Positions 15,178 through 24,050 are shown, numbered from the stretch's first letter. The stretch is 64,000 bases of DNA from an uncultured Clostridia bacterium (GCA_944368775.1 CALVXB010000009.1:1-64000), one strand, 5' to 3'. The notes: generated by a model not told the origin, from the letters alone. Made by a program: numbers and translations.

Positions 15178-16188
15178 CTATTTGAGCAGGTCGTCGAAGC
15201 GGCGGATGTTTTCGGGCGAAATGGAAAGCTCGCCCGCCTCGATGGCGTGCACGAGCTCGACGACGCGCCTATCGAAGGGCGTTTCGACGCCGTACTTTTT
15301 GCCGAACTCACAGACGACGCCGTTGATAAAGTCGATCTCGCACTGTTTGCCCGCGCGCAGATCCTGCAGCATGCTCGAAATGAGCCCGGCGTGCTTTTTC
15401 ATCGCGACGGGGATGAGCGCGAAAGAGATGGCGCGCTTGAGCGGGCCGCGGTAGTCGAACAGTCGGTCGATGCGGTGCCCCTGCACCGGTTCGATGGCGA
15501 TGCCAGCAGACTTAGCGACGTCGATGCACTCCTTGATGATGCGCTGCGCGACGCGGCGCATGCGGCGGTCGCGCGAGATGGTGCCGAACGTCTCGCCCGT
15601 CACCGTCGACAGCCCCGAAAAGGCGCTGTTGATGAGAAGTTTGGACCAGCGCGCGCCGATAAAATTTTGCTCCACCGTCACCTGCCCCATGCAGGAGAGC
15701 AAGTCGCGCACATCTTCTAAGTGATTTCCCTTTCCGTATGAGCCCAGCGAAAAGGTGAGCGCGGACGGGTCGGAGGTGAGCTCGGAGACGCCCTCGCCGC
15801 GGAAGGTCGCGCCCCAGGCGATCGCGCAGCCGAGCACGCGGTCCGCGCCCAAAATTTCGGCGAGGCGGGGTTCGGGCAGACCGTTCTGACAGGTGCAGAG
15901 CGCCCCGTCCTCGGCGAGGAAAGGCTTCAAAAAGGCGGCGATCTCCGCATTCTGCCGCTGTTTGGTCATCAGCAGGATGACGTCGTACTTCCCATCCATT
16001 TCGGAGGGAAGCAGCGCATGTACCTGCTGCGTAAACTGCACCGTCCCGCAGACGGCCGCACCCTTCTCCTTCATCGCGGTGATATGCCGCTCGTTGCGGT
16101 TGACAAGGTCGATCTGCTTTCCCGCCCGCGCAATAAAAGCGCCGAGCACGGTGCCCATCGCGCCCGCTCCATAGATCGCACAGCGCAT
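15178..16188 (-). CDS. 2-dehydropantoate 2-reductase family protein
   Basis: NADPH-dependent reductase of the ApbA/PanE family (336 residues). The Rossmann motif is IYGAGAMGTVLGAFIARAG at the N-terminus. The conserved lysine is in LLMTKQRQN, and the C-terminal helical domain has GARWSKLLINSAFSGLSTVTG and EIDFINGVV. In true ketopantoate reductases the second Asn of the K-x3-N segment region reads NxLTAL; here it is SGLSTV, so the substrate may differ. No pan genes lie nearby, so I give no symbol. It is the gene upstream of dispersed repeat 2. Confidence 0.85.
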   Translation of the reverse strand: MRCAIYGAGAMGTVLGAFIARAGKQIDLVNRNERHITAMKEKGAAVCGTVQFTQQVHALLPSEMDGKYDVILLMTKQRQNAEIAAFLKPFLAEDGALCTCQNGLPEPRLAEILGADRVLGCAIAWGATFRGEGVSELTSDPSALTFSLGSYGKGNHLEDVRDLLSCMGQVTVEQNFIGARWSKLLINSAFSGLSTVTGETFGTISRDRRMRRVAQRIIKECIDVAKSAGIAIEPVQGHRIDRLFDYRGPLKRAISFALIPVAMKKHAGLISSMLQDLRAGKQCEIDFINGVVCEFGKKYGVETPFDRRVVELVHAIEAGELSISPENIRRFDDLLK

Positions 16189-16211
16189 AAAATTCCTCCT
16201 TAATACCGAAT

Positions 16212-16236
16212 TATGTCACGCATAGTACTATGCAAA
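16212..16236 (+). repeat. dispersed palindromic repeat, copy 3
   Basis: TATGTCACG followed by CATAGTACTATG and CAAA; ends one base before the DUF1294 stop codon, in the short gap between that gene and the PanE-like gene. Confidence 0.9.
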
Positions 16237-16237
16237 A

Positions 16238-16522
16238 TCAGAAAAACAGCGGGAAATCGGTGAAAAACAAGAGAAATATCAGCAAACCGATCTGCCACGC
16301 CAGCCCGATAAAGTTGACGCACCAAAAGTACCAATGCTTGGTCTTGTGGCGGAAGAGCAGCATGCCGAGCAACCCGCCGACGGCGCCGCCGAGCAAAGAA
16401 AAGCCGAGCAGCACCTTTTCGGGGATGCGCCACGCGCCCCGCTTTGCCTTGGATTTATCCGCCCCGTACAAAATAAAGGCGATCAGCGAGATCGCGGCCA
16501 GCGCGACCGGATAGACGATCAT
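16238..16522 (-). CDS. DUF1294 family membrane protein
   Basis: A 94-residue protein with about three hydrophobic segments and the DUF1294 signature: YGADKSKAKRGAWRIPEKVL, LLGGAVGGLLGMLLFRHKT, HWYFWCVNF. Members are widespread small integral membrane proteins with no established function. Its start overlaps the cyclase-family stop by 4 bp, so the two are coupled. Its stop codon touches dispersed repeat 3. Confidence 0.85.
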   Translation of the reverse strand: MIVYPVALAAISLIAFILYGADKSKAKRGAWRIPEKVLLGFSLLGGAVGGLLGMLLFRHKTKHWYFWCVNFIGLAWQIGLLIFLLFFTDFPLFF

Positions 16523-17073
16523 ACGTTCCCCTCCCCTTCAAACAATACCGCGCGCACGGGCGCGCCGTCCGACCCGCCCAATTTGACGGGCAGGGCGCAC
16601 AAGATATACGCGCCCGCGGGCGCCCCGCGCAAGTCGAGCCCTTCGAGCACGGCGACTTCCGCGCCGAGCAGGATGCGGTGCACCCCCTCGCCGCCGACCG
16701 TCTGCGCCTCGACACCGACCAAACGGCAGCGCCCTGCGAGGACGCGCGCCGCGCCCTCCGTCAGCGTGCACGCGCCGCGCAGCAGCAGGCGCTCTGCTGC
16801 GATGCCCTCTACGTCCTCCGCGCGCACTTCGCCCGCAAAGTCGCGGACAAGGCATCGCCCGACGCAGCGCGAGAGGTCGATCTCTTCGACAGTTTTGCCG
16901 CCGCGGATAAAGTGCGCGGGCGCGTCGATGTGCGTGCCGTTGTGGGCGCACATCGAAATATCCGTCAGCGTGCAGCCGTCCCCCTTCTCCAGCGATGTGA
17001 CGCGGCGATAGGTCGGCGGCGTGTCGCCCGGGTAGACTGCGCCCGAAAAGACTTCCTGCGTGATATCGATCAT
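16519..17073 (-). CDS. cyclase-family metal hydrolase (kynurenine formamidase-like)
   Basis: A 184-residue member of the Cyclase family (PF04199), which contains bacterial kynurenine formamidases and other amide/ester hydrolases. The metal site motif HNGTHIDAPAHF lies about residues 44-55 after YPGDTPP and before the Glu of TVEEIDL. No tryptophan-degradation gene is near, so the substrate is open. Start at 17073 is placed by GGAGG 6 nt upstream; the ATG at 17091 would lie inside the promoter. First gene of a two-gene unit with DUF1294. Confidence 0.88.
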   Translation of the reverse strand: MIDITQEVFSGAVYPGDTPPTYRRVTSLEKGDGCTLTDISMCAHNGTHIDAPAHFIRGGKTVEEIDLSRCVGRCLVRDFAGEVRAEDVEGIAAERLLLRGACTLTEGAARVLAGRCRLVGVEAQTVGGEGVHRILLGAEVAVLEGLDLRGAPAGAYILCALPVKLGGSDGAPVRAVLFEGEGNV

Positions 17074-17090
17074 AGCATCCTCCGCCCTCA

Positions 17091-17119
17091 AGTATAGCAG
17101 AGTTTGGGCGGAAATTCAA
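17091..17119 (-). promoter_or_regulatory. promoter of the cyclase-DUF1294 unit
   Basis: Minus strand: -35 TTGAAT (17119-17114), 17-bp spacer, -10 TATACT (17096-17091); leader of only about 12-15 nt carrying the GGAGG. Confidence 0.8.
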
Positions 17120-17168
17120 TATTTTGACCGCCCTTCAAAAAAAATTATCCAAAGGCGGCGCAAGAAGA

Positions 17169-17197
17169 TTGACTTCACCCGCAAAATTTCGTATAAT
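17169..17197 (+). promoter_or_regulatory. promoter of the speD leader and polyamine operon
   Basis: -35 TTGACT (17169-17174), 17-bp spacer, -10 TATAAT (17192-17197). It is the only convincing promoter upstream of speD on this strand, about 370 bp before the ATG. Confidence 0.8.
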
Positions 17198-17203
17198 CGA
17201 AAC

Positions 17204-17559
17204 TGCAATGGACATACTTTCGTGACGAACGTAAGAAAGACTGAGAAAGGCGTCGCATGCAAATACTGACCACCCTGCGGGGTCGAGGCCATACGGACAG
17301 CCGGGTCAAATGCCGATTGGCGGCTCAGCCGCCTTATTGATTGAGTTCGAAGCTCAAATTTTATAAGTTGGTTCCTTTATAACCGGTGCAGCCCGCACAC
17401 AACTTGTGAAACGGTCAATAAGCGCATACGTATTTGCCTGGATCAGTCAGCAGACAGCCTTCCCCTCCGCGCAGTCGGGGCGACAGTCTGTGTATGTCCG
17501 TAATTATGACCATTTTCGAGCGGAAAGCGGCTTGCTTTCCGCTCTTTTATTTTATTTTT
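17204..17559 (+). ncRNA. structured leader RNA of the speD operon (unknown class, possible riboswitch)
   Basis: From the promoter to speD there is no ORF with a ribosome site but strong RNA structure. Four nested long-range helices can be drawn: GGACATAC/GTATGTCC (17210-17217 with 17492-17499), AGACTG/CAGTCT (17238-17243 with 17484-17489), AAGGC/GCCTT (17247-17251 with 17457-17461) and GCAAATAC/GTATTTGC (17259-17266 with 17430-17437). Local hairpins include GGCGGC/GCCGCC near 17330 and a three-way junction closed by AAGTTG/CAACTT (17365-17370, 17400-17405). It ends in an intrinsic terminator 12 nt before the speD ribosome site, so speD would need read-through. I checked it by eye against RNase P, SRP, 6S, S-box, T-box, lysine and cobalamin motifs without a match. 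A free ncRNA is the alternative. Confidence 0.65.
17518..17559 (+). terminator. intrinsic terminator in front of speD
   Basis: Perfect 11-bp stem GAGCGGAAAGC / GCTTTCCGCTC, loop GGCTT, then TTTTATTTTATTTTT. The speD AGAAGG follows within 5 nt of the T-run. A five-base upstream segment, TCCGC at 17466-17470, could pair with GCGGA of the stem as part of an antiterminator; that is speculative. Confidence 0.9.
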
Positions 17560-17571
17560 GTGAGAAGGCGA

Positions 17572-18330
17572 ATGAAAAAACTCAAACTGTACGGATTCAA
17601 CAACCTGACCAAGTCGCTCAGCTTCAACATCTACGACATCTGCTACGCCAAATCACCGCGCGAGCGGCTGGACTACATCGCATATATCGACGAGCAGTAC
17701 AACTCCGCCCGCCTGACGGAGATATTGACCAACCTGACCTCGATGATCGGCGCGCGGGTACTCAACATTTCGGGGCAGGACTACGACCCGCAGGGGGCTT
17801 CGGTGACGCTGCTCATCTCCGACCTGTCCATGATCCCTGCGCAGGGCAAGACGCAGGTCGCCCACCTCGACAAGAGTCACGTCACCGTACACACCTATCC
17901 CGAATACCACCCCGAAACGTCGCTGGCGACCTTCCGCGTCGACATCGACGTGGCGACGTGCGGCACCATCTCCCCCCTCTCCACCCTCGACTACCTGATC
18001 GGTTCCTTCGACTCGGACATCATCACAATGGACTACCGCGTGCGCGGCTTTACGCGCAGCATCGACGGGAAGAAGGTGTTCAACGACCTGAAGATCAATT
18101 CCATTCAAAACTTTATTTCGGATGCGACTCTGGAAAAGTACGACGCGATCGACGTCAACGTCTACTCGGCAAACATCTTCCACACCAAGATGCTGCTGCG
18201 CGAGATCGACCTGAAAAACTATCTGTTCAACCAGAACGTAGACAATCTGCCGCCCGCCAAACGGCAGGAGATCCTCGACAGCCTGCGCAAGGAGATGATC
18301 GAGATCTTCAACGGGCGCAACATCTATTGA
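17572..18330 (+). CDS. speD: S-adenosylmethionine decarboxylase proenzyme
   Basis: Makes decarboxylated SAM, the aminopropyl donor for spermidine. The 253-residue size is that of the E. coli-type (class 1A) enzyme, not the 130-residue Bacillus/Thermotoga type. The self-cleavage serine that becomes the pyruvoyl cofactor is in [13 protein letters not shown]. Other conserved parts are [19 protein letters not shown] at the N-terminus and [15 protein letters not shown] in the C-terminal half. Start at 17572 has AGAAGG; the ORF open from 17434 runs through the leader RNA and is not used. First gene of the polyamine operon, behind a terminator that may regulate it. Confidence 0.95.
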   Translation: MKKLKLYGFNNLTKSLSFNIYDICYAKSPRERLDYIAYIDEQYNSARLTEILTNLTSMIGARVLNISGQDYDPQGASVTLLISDLSMIPAQGKTQVAHLDKSHVTVHTYPEYHPETSLATFRVDIDVATCGTISPLSTLDYLIGSFDSDIITMDYRVRGFTRSIDGKKVFNDLKINSIQNFISDATLEKYDAIDVNVYSANIFHTKMLLREIDLKNYLFNQNVDNLPPAKRQEILDSLRKEMIEIFNGRNIY

Positions 18331-18454
18331 GCGAACGCGGACCCGCCGAATAAAGACAACCGCCCGCGCAAGCCGCCGCCCCCGATTAAAAAACAAACGG
18401 GCCGCCGCCCGGGTCAGAGGAAAAAGCGCGGCCGCCGCACAAAAAGGAGAGCCA

Positions 18455-19906
18455 TTGGACAAAAGACAGCAGGAACGCGCCCCCGTCTATGAGGCGCTTG
18501 AAAAATTTTCGAAGATGCGCGTGGTGCCCTTCGACGTACCCGGCCACAAACGCGGGCGGGGCAACCCGGAGCTCGCACGGCTGCTCGGGGAAAAGTGCGT
18601 GAGCATGGACGTCAACTCGATGAAGCCGCTCGACAACCTCTGCCACCCCGTGTCCGTCATCCGCGACGCGGAACAGCTCGCCGCCGACGCCTTCGGCGCG
18701 GCGCACGCCTTCCTCATGGTGGGCGGCACGACGTCCGCCGTGCAGAGCATGGTCATGTCGGCGGTAAAGGCGGGAGAAAAGATCATCTTGCCCCGCAACG
18801 TGCACCGCAGCGTGGTGTGTGCGCTCGTCCTGTGCGGCGCCATTCCCGTCTACGTCGACCCCGACTGTGACGCCGACCTCGGCATCCCCCTCGGCATGCG
18901 CACCGACCGCCTGCGCGAGGCGATCGAGCGCACCCCCGACGCCAAGGCCGTGCTCGTCAACAACCCCACCTACTACGGCATCTGCTCGGATATCCGCACC
19001 ATCGTCCAAATGGCGCACGCGCACGGCATGCTCGTCCTCGCAGACGAAGCGCACGGAACACACTTTTATTTCGGAGAAGATATGCCCGTATCCGCCATGG
19101 CGGCGGGCGCGGACCTTGCCGCCGTATCCATGCACAAATCGGGCGGCAGCCTGACGCAGAGTTCTCTCCTGCTCGCGGGACCGAACGCAAACGCCGACTA
19201 TGTGCGGCAGATCATCAACCTGACGCAGACGACGAGCGCCTCTTACCTGCTCCTCTCCAGCCTCGATATTTCTCGCCGCAACCTCGCGCTGCGCGGAAAG
19301 GAGGCCTTTGCCGCCGTCACAGAGCTCGCCGACTATGCGCGCGAGGAGATCAACGACATCGGCGACTGGTATGCCTTCTCCAAAGAACGCGTCAACGGTG
19401 ACAGCATCTTCGACTTTGACCGCACGAAGCTGTCCGTCCACACCCTCAACGTCGGGCTGGCGGGCATCGAAGTGTACGACATCCTGCGCGATGAATACGA
19501 CATTCAGATCGAATTCGGCGACCTGGGCAATATCCTCGCCTATCTCTCCATCGGCGACCGCAAGCGAGACGTCGAGCGGTTGGTCAGCGCGCTAAGCGAG
19601 ATCCGCCGCCTGTACGGCAAGACGCGCGCGGGCATGATGCAGAACGAATACATACCGCCGGACGTCGCCGTGACGCCGCAATTCGCCTTTTACGCCCCCA
19701 AAGAGAGCTTGCCCATCGAGCAGACGGCGGGGTGCATCTGCAGCGAATTCGTCATGTGCTACCCGCCCGGCATCCCCATCCTCGCCCCCGGCGAGCGGGT
19801 GACGGACAAGATCCTCGACTACATCCGCTACGCCAAAGAAAAAGGCTGCCAGATGACCGGCCCGGAGGACGCGAAGATCGAAAAGCTCAACGTCCTGAAG
19901 ATGTGA
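18455..19906 (+). CDS. speA: Orn/Lys/Arg decarboxylase family protein, probably arginine decarboxylase
   Basis: PLP-dependent fold-type I decarboxylase of the Bacillus SpeA type (483 residues). VPGHKRGRGNPEL is the N-terminal substrate/PLP segment, ADEAHGTHFYF carries the aspartate and AVSMHKSGGSLTQSS the Schiff-base lysine; the C-terminal domain ends with CYPPGIPILAPGE. Sequence alone does not separate arginine, lysine and ornithine specificity, but agmatinase two genes downstream makes arginine to agmatine most likely. Translation starts at TTG (18455), with AAGGAG five bases upstream. The 124-bp gap after speD contains no other gene. Confidence 0.88.
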   Translation: MDKRQQERAPVYEALEKFSKMRVVPFDVPGHKRGRGNPELARLLGEKCVSMDVNSMKPLDNLCHPVSVIRDAEQLAADAFGAAHAFLMVGGTTSAVQSMVMSAVKAGEKIILPRNVHRSVVCALVLCGAIPVYVDPDCDADLGIPLGMRTDRLREAIERTPDAKAVLVNNPTYYGICSDIRTIVQMAHAHGMLVLADEAHGTHFYFGEDMPVSAMAAGADLAAVSMHKSGGSLTQSSLLLAGPNANADYVRQIINLTQTTSASYLLLSSLDISRRNLALRGKEAFAAVTELADYAREEINDIGDWYAFSKERVNGDSIFDFDRTKLSVHTLNVGLAGIEVYDILRDEYDIQIEFGDLGNILAYLSIGDRKRDVERLVSALSEIRRLYGKTRAGMMQNEYIPPDVAVTPQFAFYAPKESLPIEQTAGCICSEFVMCYPPGIPILAPGERVTDKILDYIRYAKEKGCQMTGPEDAKIEKLNVLKM

Positions 19907-19928
19907 GCCGCACGGAGGAAACAACGCT

Positions 19929-20789
19929 ATGGACTTCTGGTTTTCCGAACAACACACCAAAGACGTCAAGCTGAGCATCCGCGTCGACCGCCAGGTGTAC
20001 AGCGGAAAGAGCGACCTGCAGCGCATCGACGTGTTCGATACCCCCGCTTTCGGGCGCATGCTTGTGCTGGACGGCTACCTCATGCTGACCGAAAAAGACG
20101 AATTCATCTACCACGAGATGATCACGCACGTCCCTATGGCAGTGCACCCGCACGTCAAAGACGTGCTCGTCATCGGTGCGGGCGACGGCGGCGTCGTGCG
20201 CGAGCTGGCGCGCTACCCCGAGATCGAGCGCATCGACCTCGCCGAGATCGACGAGCAGGTCATCGAGATCAGCCGCAAATATCTCCCCTTTACCGCAAGC
20301 AAATTGGATGACCCGCGCGTACACATCTATATCGAGGACGGCGTCAAATTCGTGCGGCGGCGCAAGGAGGAATACGACCTGATCGTCGTCGACTCGACCG
20401 ACCCGTTCGGCCCGGGAGAAGGGCTGTTTTCGCGCGAGTTTTACGGAAGCTGCTTCAAAGCGCTGCGCGAGGACGGCATCATGGTCAACCAGCACGAAAG
20501 CCCCTTCTACGAGCAGGACGCGCTCGCCATGCAGCGGGCACACAAGCGCATCATCGAATCCTTCCCCTTTTCGCGCATCTACCAGGCGCACATCCCGACC
20601 TACCCTTCGGGGCACTGGCTGTTCGGCTTTTCCACCAAAAAATACCACCCGCTGCGCGACCTCGACGAGGCGCGCTGGAACGCGCGGCACCTTTCATGCC
20701 GCTACTACACGACGACGCTGCACCGCGGCGCATTTTACCTGCCCGCCTATGTGGAGGAACTTCTGACCGATGTTGAAGAAAAACGTTGA
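19929..20789 (+). CDS. speE: spermidine synthase (polyamine aminopropyltransferase)
   Basis: Transfers the aminopropyl group from decarboxylated SAM to putrescine. The 286-residue protein has the Rossmann motif VLVIGAGDGGVVREL (about 79-93), the catalytic loop VVDSTDPFGPGEGLF with its Asp (about 156-170), and the N-terminal beta-domain with LVLDGYLMLTEKDEFIYHEM. Start follows AGGAAACAACGCT after the decarboxylase stop. Its stop lies 20 bp inside agmatinase, indicating coupling. Together with SpeD it provides the classical spermidine route. Confidence 0.96.
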   Translation: MDFWFSEQHTKDVKLSIRVDRQVYSGKSDLQRIDVFDTPAFGRMLVLDGYLMLTEKDEFIYHEMITHVPMAVHPHVKDVLVIGAGDGGVVRELARYPEIERIDLAEIDEQVIEISRKYLPFTASKLDDPRVHIYIEDGVKFVRRRKEEYDLIVVDSTDPFGPGEGLFSREFYGSCFKALREDGIMVNQHESPFYEQDALAMQRAHKRIIESFPFSRIYQAHIPTYPSGHWLFGFSTKKYHPLRDLDEARWNARHLSCRYYTTTLHRGAFYLPAYVEELLTDVEEKR

Positions 20790-21624
20790 GACCTTTTTAG
20801 GCTGTGACGCCGAATACGCGGATGCGAACATCGTCCTCTTCGGCGCGCCCTTCGATTCTACCACCTCCTTCCGCCCCGGAACGCGCTTCGGCCCTGCCGC
20901 CATCCGCCGCGAATCGTACGGGCTGGAACTGTATTCGCCCTATCAGGACAGGGAAGTAACGGACGGCGCCGTCTTCGACGCGGGCGACCTCGAGCTGCCC
21001 TTCGGCGACCCCGCGCCCGCACTCGCAATGATCGAGGCGCAGGCAAAAGCCATCCTCGCGGACGGAAAGCTCCCCTTCCTGCTCGGCGGCGAACACCTCG
21101 TCACGCTGGGCGCGGTGCGGGCGGCCTTCGCCAAGTACCCAAACCTTCATATCCTGCACTTCGACGCGCACGCAGACCTGCGCGACGACTACCTCGGCAG
21201 CCGGCTCTCGCACGCCTGCGTGCTGCACCGCTGCCACGACCTCGTCGGCGACGAAAAGATCTTCCAATACGGCATCCGCTCGGGCGACAAATCTGAGTTC
21301 GATTGGGGAAAGGGCCGCGTCTTCACCCACAAATTCGACCTGGACGGGCTGGACGCGACCCTCGCAAAACTGCGCGGCGTTCCCGTCTACCTGACCGTCG
21401 ATTTAGACGTGCTCGATCCGTCCGTCTTTCCCGGCACGGGAACGCCCGAGCCGGGCGGCGTCTCCTTCGACGCCCTCCGCCGCGCCCTCACCGCCGCCTG
21501 CGGCGCCCTCGACGTCGTCGCGCTCGACGTCAACGAGCTCTCGCCGCACTACGACCCCTCCGGCGTCTCGACCGCCGTCGCCTGCAAGATCGTGCGCGAG
21601 CTGCTCATCACGCTGCAAAAATAA
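20770..21624 (+). CDS. speB: agmatinase
   Basis: Ureohydrolase (arginase/agmatinase family, 284 residues) converting agmatine to putrescine and urea with two Mn ions. Metal-binding motifs are visible: GGEHLVT, HFDAHADLRDDY (about 131-142) and VDLDVLDPSVFPGTGTPEPGG cut here as VDLDVLDPSVFPGTGTPEPG (about 213-232). The N-terminal FGAPFDSTTSFRPGTRFGP matches agmatinase rather than arginase. Overlaps speE by 20 bp. It links the upstream arginine decarboxylase to the spermidine enzymes. Confidence 0.94.
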   Translation: MLKKNVETFLGCDAEYADANIVLFGAPFDSTTSFRPGTRFGPAAIRRESYGLELYSPYQDREVTDGAVFDAGDLELPFGDPAPALAMIEAQAKAILADGKLPFLLGGEHLVTLGAVRAAFAKYPNLHILHFDAHADLRDDYLGSRLSHACVLHRCHDLVGDEKIFQYGIRSGDKSEFDWGKGRVFTHKFDLDGLDATLAKLRGVPVYLTVDLDVLDPSVFPGTGTPEPGGVSFDALRRALTAACGALDVVALDVNELSPHYDPSGVSTAVACKIVRELLITLQK

Positions 21625-21682
21625 GCCATTCCCGCGCGCCTGCGGCGCGCACAAAAAATAAACGAATAAGGAGATACCGACC

Positions 21683-22885
21683 ATGGGAAAAGCACTCATC
21701 ATCGGCTGCGGCGGCGTCGCCTCCGTCGCAATCCACAAATGCTGCCAGAACAGCGAAGCATTCGAAGAGATCATGATCGCGAGCCGCACCAAGTCCAAGT
21801 GCGACGCTCTCAAACAACAGCTACAGGGCAAGACCAAGACGGTCATCCATACCGCGCAGGTGGACGCAGACGACGTGGACGCGCTCGTCGCGCTCATCGA
21901 GGGCTTCCGCCCCGACGTCGTGCTCAACCTCGCGCTGCCCTACCAGGACCTGCACATCATGGACGCCTGCCTCAAAACAAAAGTGCACTACGTCGATACC
22001 GCCAACTACGAGCCGGAGGATACCGCGAAGTTTGAATATAAATGGCAGTGGGCATACCGCGAAAAGTTCAAGGAAGCGGGCATCTGCGCCCTGCTCGGCA
22101 GCGGCTTCGACCCCGGCGTGACAGGCGTGTTCTCCGCCTATGCGCTCAAACACCACTTCGACGAGATCAACTATATCGATATCCTCGACTGCAACGGCGG
22201 CGACCACGGCTACCCCTTTGCGACCAACTTCAACCCAGAGATCAACATCCGCGAAGTATCCGCCAACGGCTCGTATTGGGAGGACGGCCATTGGGTGGAG
22301 ACAAAGCCGATGGAGATCAAGCGCGAGTACGACTTTGACGGCGTCGGCAAAAAGGATATGTACCTGCTGCACCACGAGGAGATCGAGAGCCTCGCGCTCA
22401 ACATCCCGGGCATCAAGCGCATCCGCTTCTTTATGACCTTCGGGCAGAGCTACCTGACCCACCTCAAGTGCCTCGAAGACGTCGGCATGACCTCCATCAA
22501 GCCCATCCTGTTCGAGGGGAAGGAGATCGTCCCCCTGCAATTCCTCAAGGCCGTACTGCCAGACCCCGCCTCCCTCGGCCCGCGCACGGTCGGCAAGACC
22601 AACATCGGCTGCATCTTCCGCGGCAAGAAGGACGGCAAGGAGAAGCACTACTACCTCTACAACATCTGCGACCATCAGGAATGTTACCGCGAGGTCGGTT
22701 CGCAGGCTATCTCGTACACGACGGGCGTGCCCGCCATGATCGGAGCGATGCTCGTAATGAACGGCACATGGACAAAGCCGGGCGTCTACAACATCGAGGA
22801 GTTCGACCCCGATCCCTTCATGGACGCGCTCAACAAGTGGGGGCTGCCCTGGAAGGAAAACTTCGACCCCGTGTTGGTGGACTGA
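21683..22885 (+). CDS. carboxynorspermidine/carboxyspermidine dehydrogenase (saccharopine dehydrogenase family)
   Basis: NADPH-dependent reductase that condenses aspartate semialdehyde with putrescine (or 1,3-diaminopropane) to carboxyspermidine (or carboxynorspermidine). The 400 residues begin with the Rossmann motif ALIIGCGGVASVAIHKCCQN, followed by VLNLALPYQDLHIMDAC, and GSGFDPGVTGVFSAYAL in the middle, all typical of the Lys9/CASDH family. Identity is strongly supported by nspC, which starts inside its stop codon (TGATG). The pair forms an alternative route to spermidine, first defined in Vibrio and Campylobacter and common in gut bacteria. Confidence 0.92.
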   Translation: MGKALIIGCGGVASVAIHKCCQNSEAFEEIMIASRTKSKCDALKQQLQGKTKTVIHTAQVDADDVDALVALIEGFRPDVVLNLALPYQDLHIMDACLKTKVHYVDTANYEPEDTAKFEYKWQWAYREKFKEAGICALLGSGFDPGVTGVFSAYALKHHFDEINYIDILDCNGGDHGYPFATNFNPEINIREVSANGSYWEDGHWVETKPMEIKREYDFDGVGKKDMYLLHHEEIESLALNIPGIKRIRFFMTFGQSYLTHLKCLEDVGMTSIKPILFEGKEIVPLQFLKAVLPDPASLGPRTVGKTNIGCIFRGKKDGKEKHYYLYNICDHQECYREVGSQAISYTTGVPAMIGAMLVMNGTWTKPGVYNIEEFDPDPFMDALNKWGLPWKENFDPVLVD

Positions 22886-24000
22886 TGCACATCCCCGCAC
22901 CCTACTTCCTCATCGACGAAACAAAACTCATCCAAAACCTCGAGATCTTGCGCGCCGTCGCGGGCGAGGCCGATTGCAAAATTTTGCTCGCGCAGAAGGC
23001 GTATTCTATCTACCAGACGTACCCGTTACTCGCCCGCTACCTTGCGGGCACGACGGCCAGCGGCGTCTTTGAAGCCCGCCTCGGGCGGGAATACTTCCCC
23101 GGCGAAGTGCACGCCTTTTCTCCCGCCTTCCGCGACAAGGACGTGCAGGCGCTCGTCGGCCTGTGCGACCACATCGTGTTCAACACGCCCGCACAGGTGC
23201 GCCGCTACGCCCCCGCCTGCCGCGCGGCGGGCGTCTCCGTCGGGCTGCGCGTCAATCCCGAACGTTCTACGCAGGAAGGGCACGCCATCTACGACCCCTG
23301 CGCGCCCGGCTCCCGCCTCGGCACGACGCTCGCGAACTTTGAAGAGGATATCCTCCCCCTGCTCGACGGGCTGCACTTCCATACCCTCTGCGAACAAAAC
23401 GCGGACGCTTTGGAACAGACCGCCGCCGCCTTCTGCGAAAAATTCGGCAAATACGCCGCCCGCATGCGCTGGCTCAACCTCGGCGGCGGGCACCACATCA
23501 CGCGCGACGATTACGACCGCGCCCGCCTTGTGCGCGTCGTGCGCGGCCTGCGCGAAAAATACGGCGCGCGCATCTACCTCGAACCGGGCGAAGCGGTCGT
23601 GCTCGACGCGGGCACGCTGCACGCGCACGTCTTAGAGACCATGCACAACGGCATGGACATCGCCATTTTGGACGTATCCGCCGCCTGCCATATGCCCGAC
23701 GTGCTCGAAATGCCCTACCGCCCGCCCCTCGCGGGCGGCGGCAAGCCGGGCGAAAAGGCGCACACCTACCGCCTGGGCGGGCCCACTTGCCTCGCGGGCG
23801 ACGTCATCGGCGACTATTCCTTCGATTCTCCCCTGCGCGAAGGGGACGAGCTCGTGTTCGGCGACATGGCGCTGTACACCATGGTCAAGACCAACACCTT
23901 CAACGGTATGCCGCTGCCCGACATCCGCTATCGCCATGCCGACGGGAGCGTCGAGACGCTGCGCTCCTTCGGGTATGAAGATTTCCGCTCGCGCCTGTAA
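22885..24000 (+). CDS. nspC: carboxynorspermidine/carboxyspermidine decarboxylase
   Basis: Alanine-racemase-fold PLP decarboxylase producing norspermidine or spermidine from the carboxy precursor. 371 residues. The PLP lysine is in KILLAQKAYS (about 32-41); HFHTLCEQN, LNLGGGHHITRDDYD and the C-terminal dimer residues GPTCLAGDVIGDY (the reactive Cys) are all present. The ATG at 22885 overlaps the dehydrogenase TGA; the frame is open far upstream but only as a shadow of that gene. Last gene of the operon. Confidence 0.94.
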   Translation: MHIPAPYFLIDETKLIQNLEILRAVAGEADCKILLAQKAYSIYQTYPLLARYLAGTTASGVFEARLGREYFPGEVHAFSPAFRDKDVQALVGLCDHIVFNTPAQVRRYAPACRAAGVSVGLRVNPERSTQEGHAIYDPCAPGSRLGTTLANFEEDILPLLDGLHFHTLCEQNADALEQTAAAFCEKFGKYAARMRWLNLGGGHHITRDDYDRARLVRVVRGLREKYGARIYLEPGEAVVLDAGTLHAHVLETMHNGMDIAILDVSAACHMPDVLEMPYRPPLAGGGKPGEKAHTYRLGGPTCLAGDVIGDYSFDSPLREGDELVFGDMALYTMVKTNTFNGMPLPDIRYRHADGSVETLRSFGYEDFRSRL

Positions 24001-24050
24001 AACTACTTTCGCGCAGCTACGAAAAGCCGAAATAACAAAACACAAAGGAA

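Noticed and set aside
17204..17559. RNase P, SRP, 6S, T-box, S-box, lysine or cobalamin RNA
   Set aside because: The conserved cores I know (GAGGAAAGTCC, GGTCCGGAAGGAAGC, TGGNACCGCG and others) are absent; 350 nt is too long for 6S and too short for OLE.
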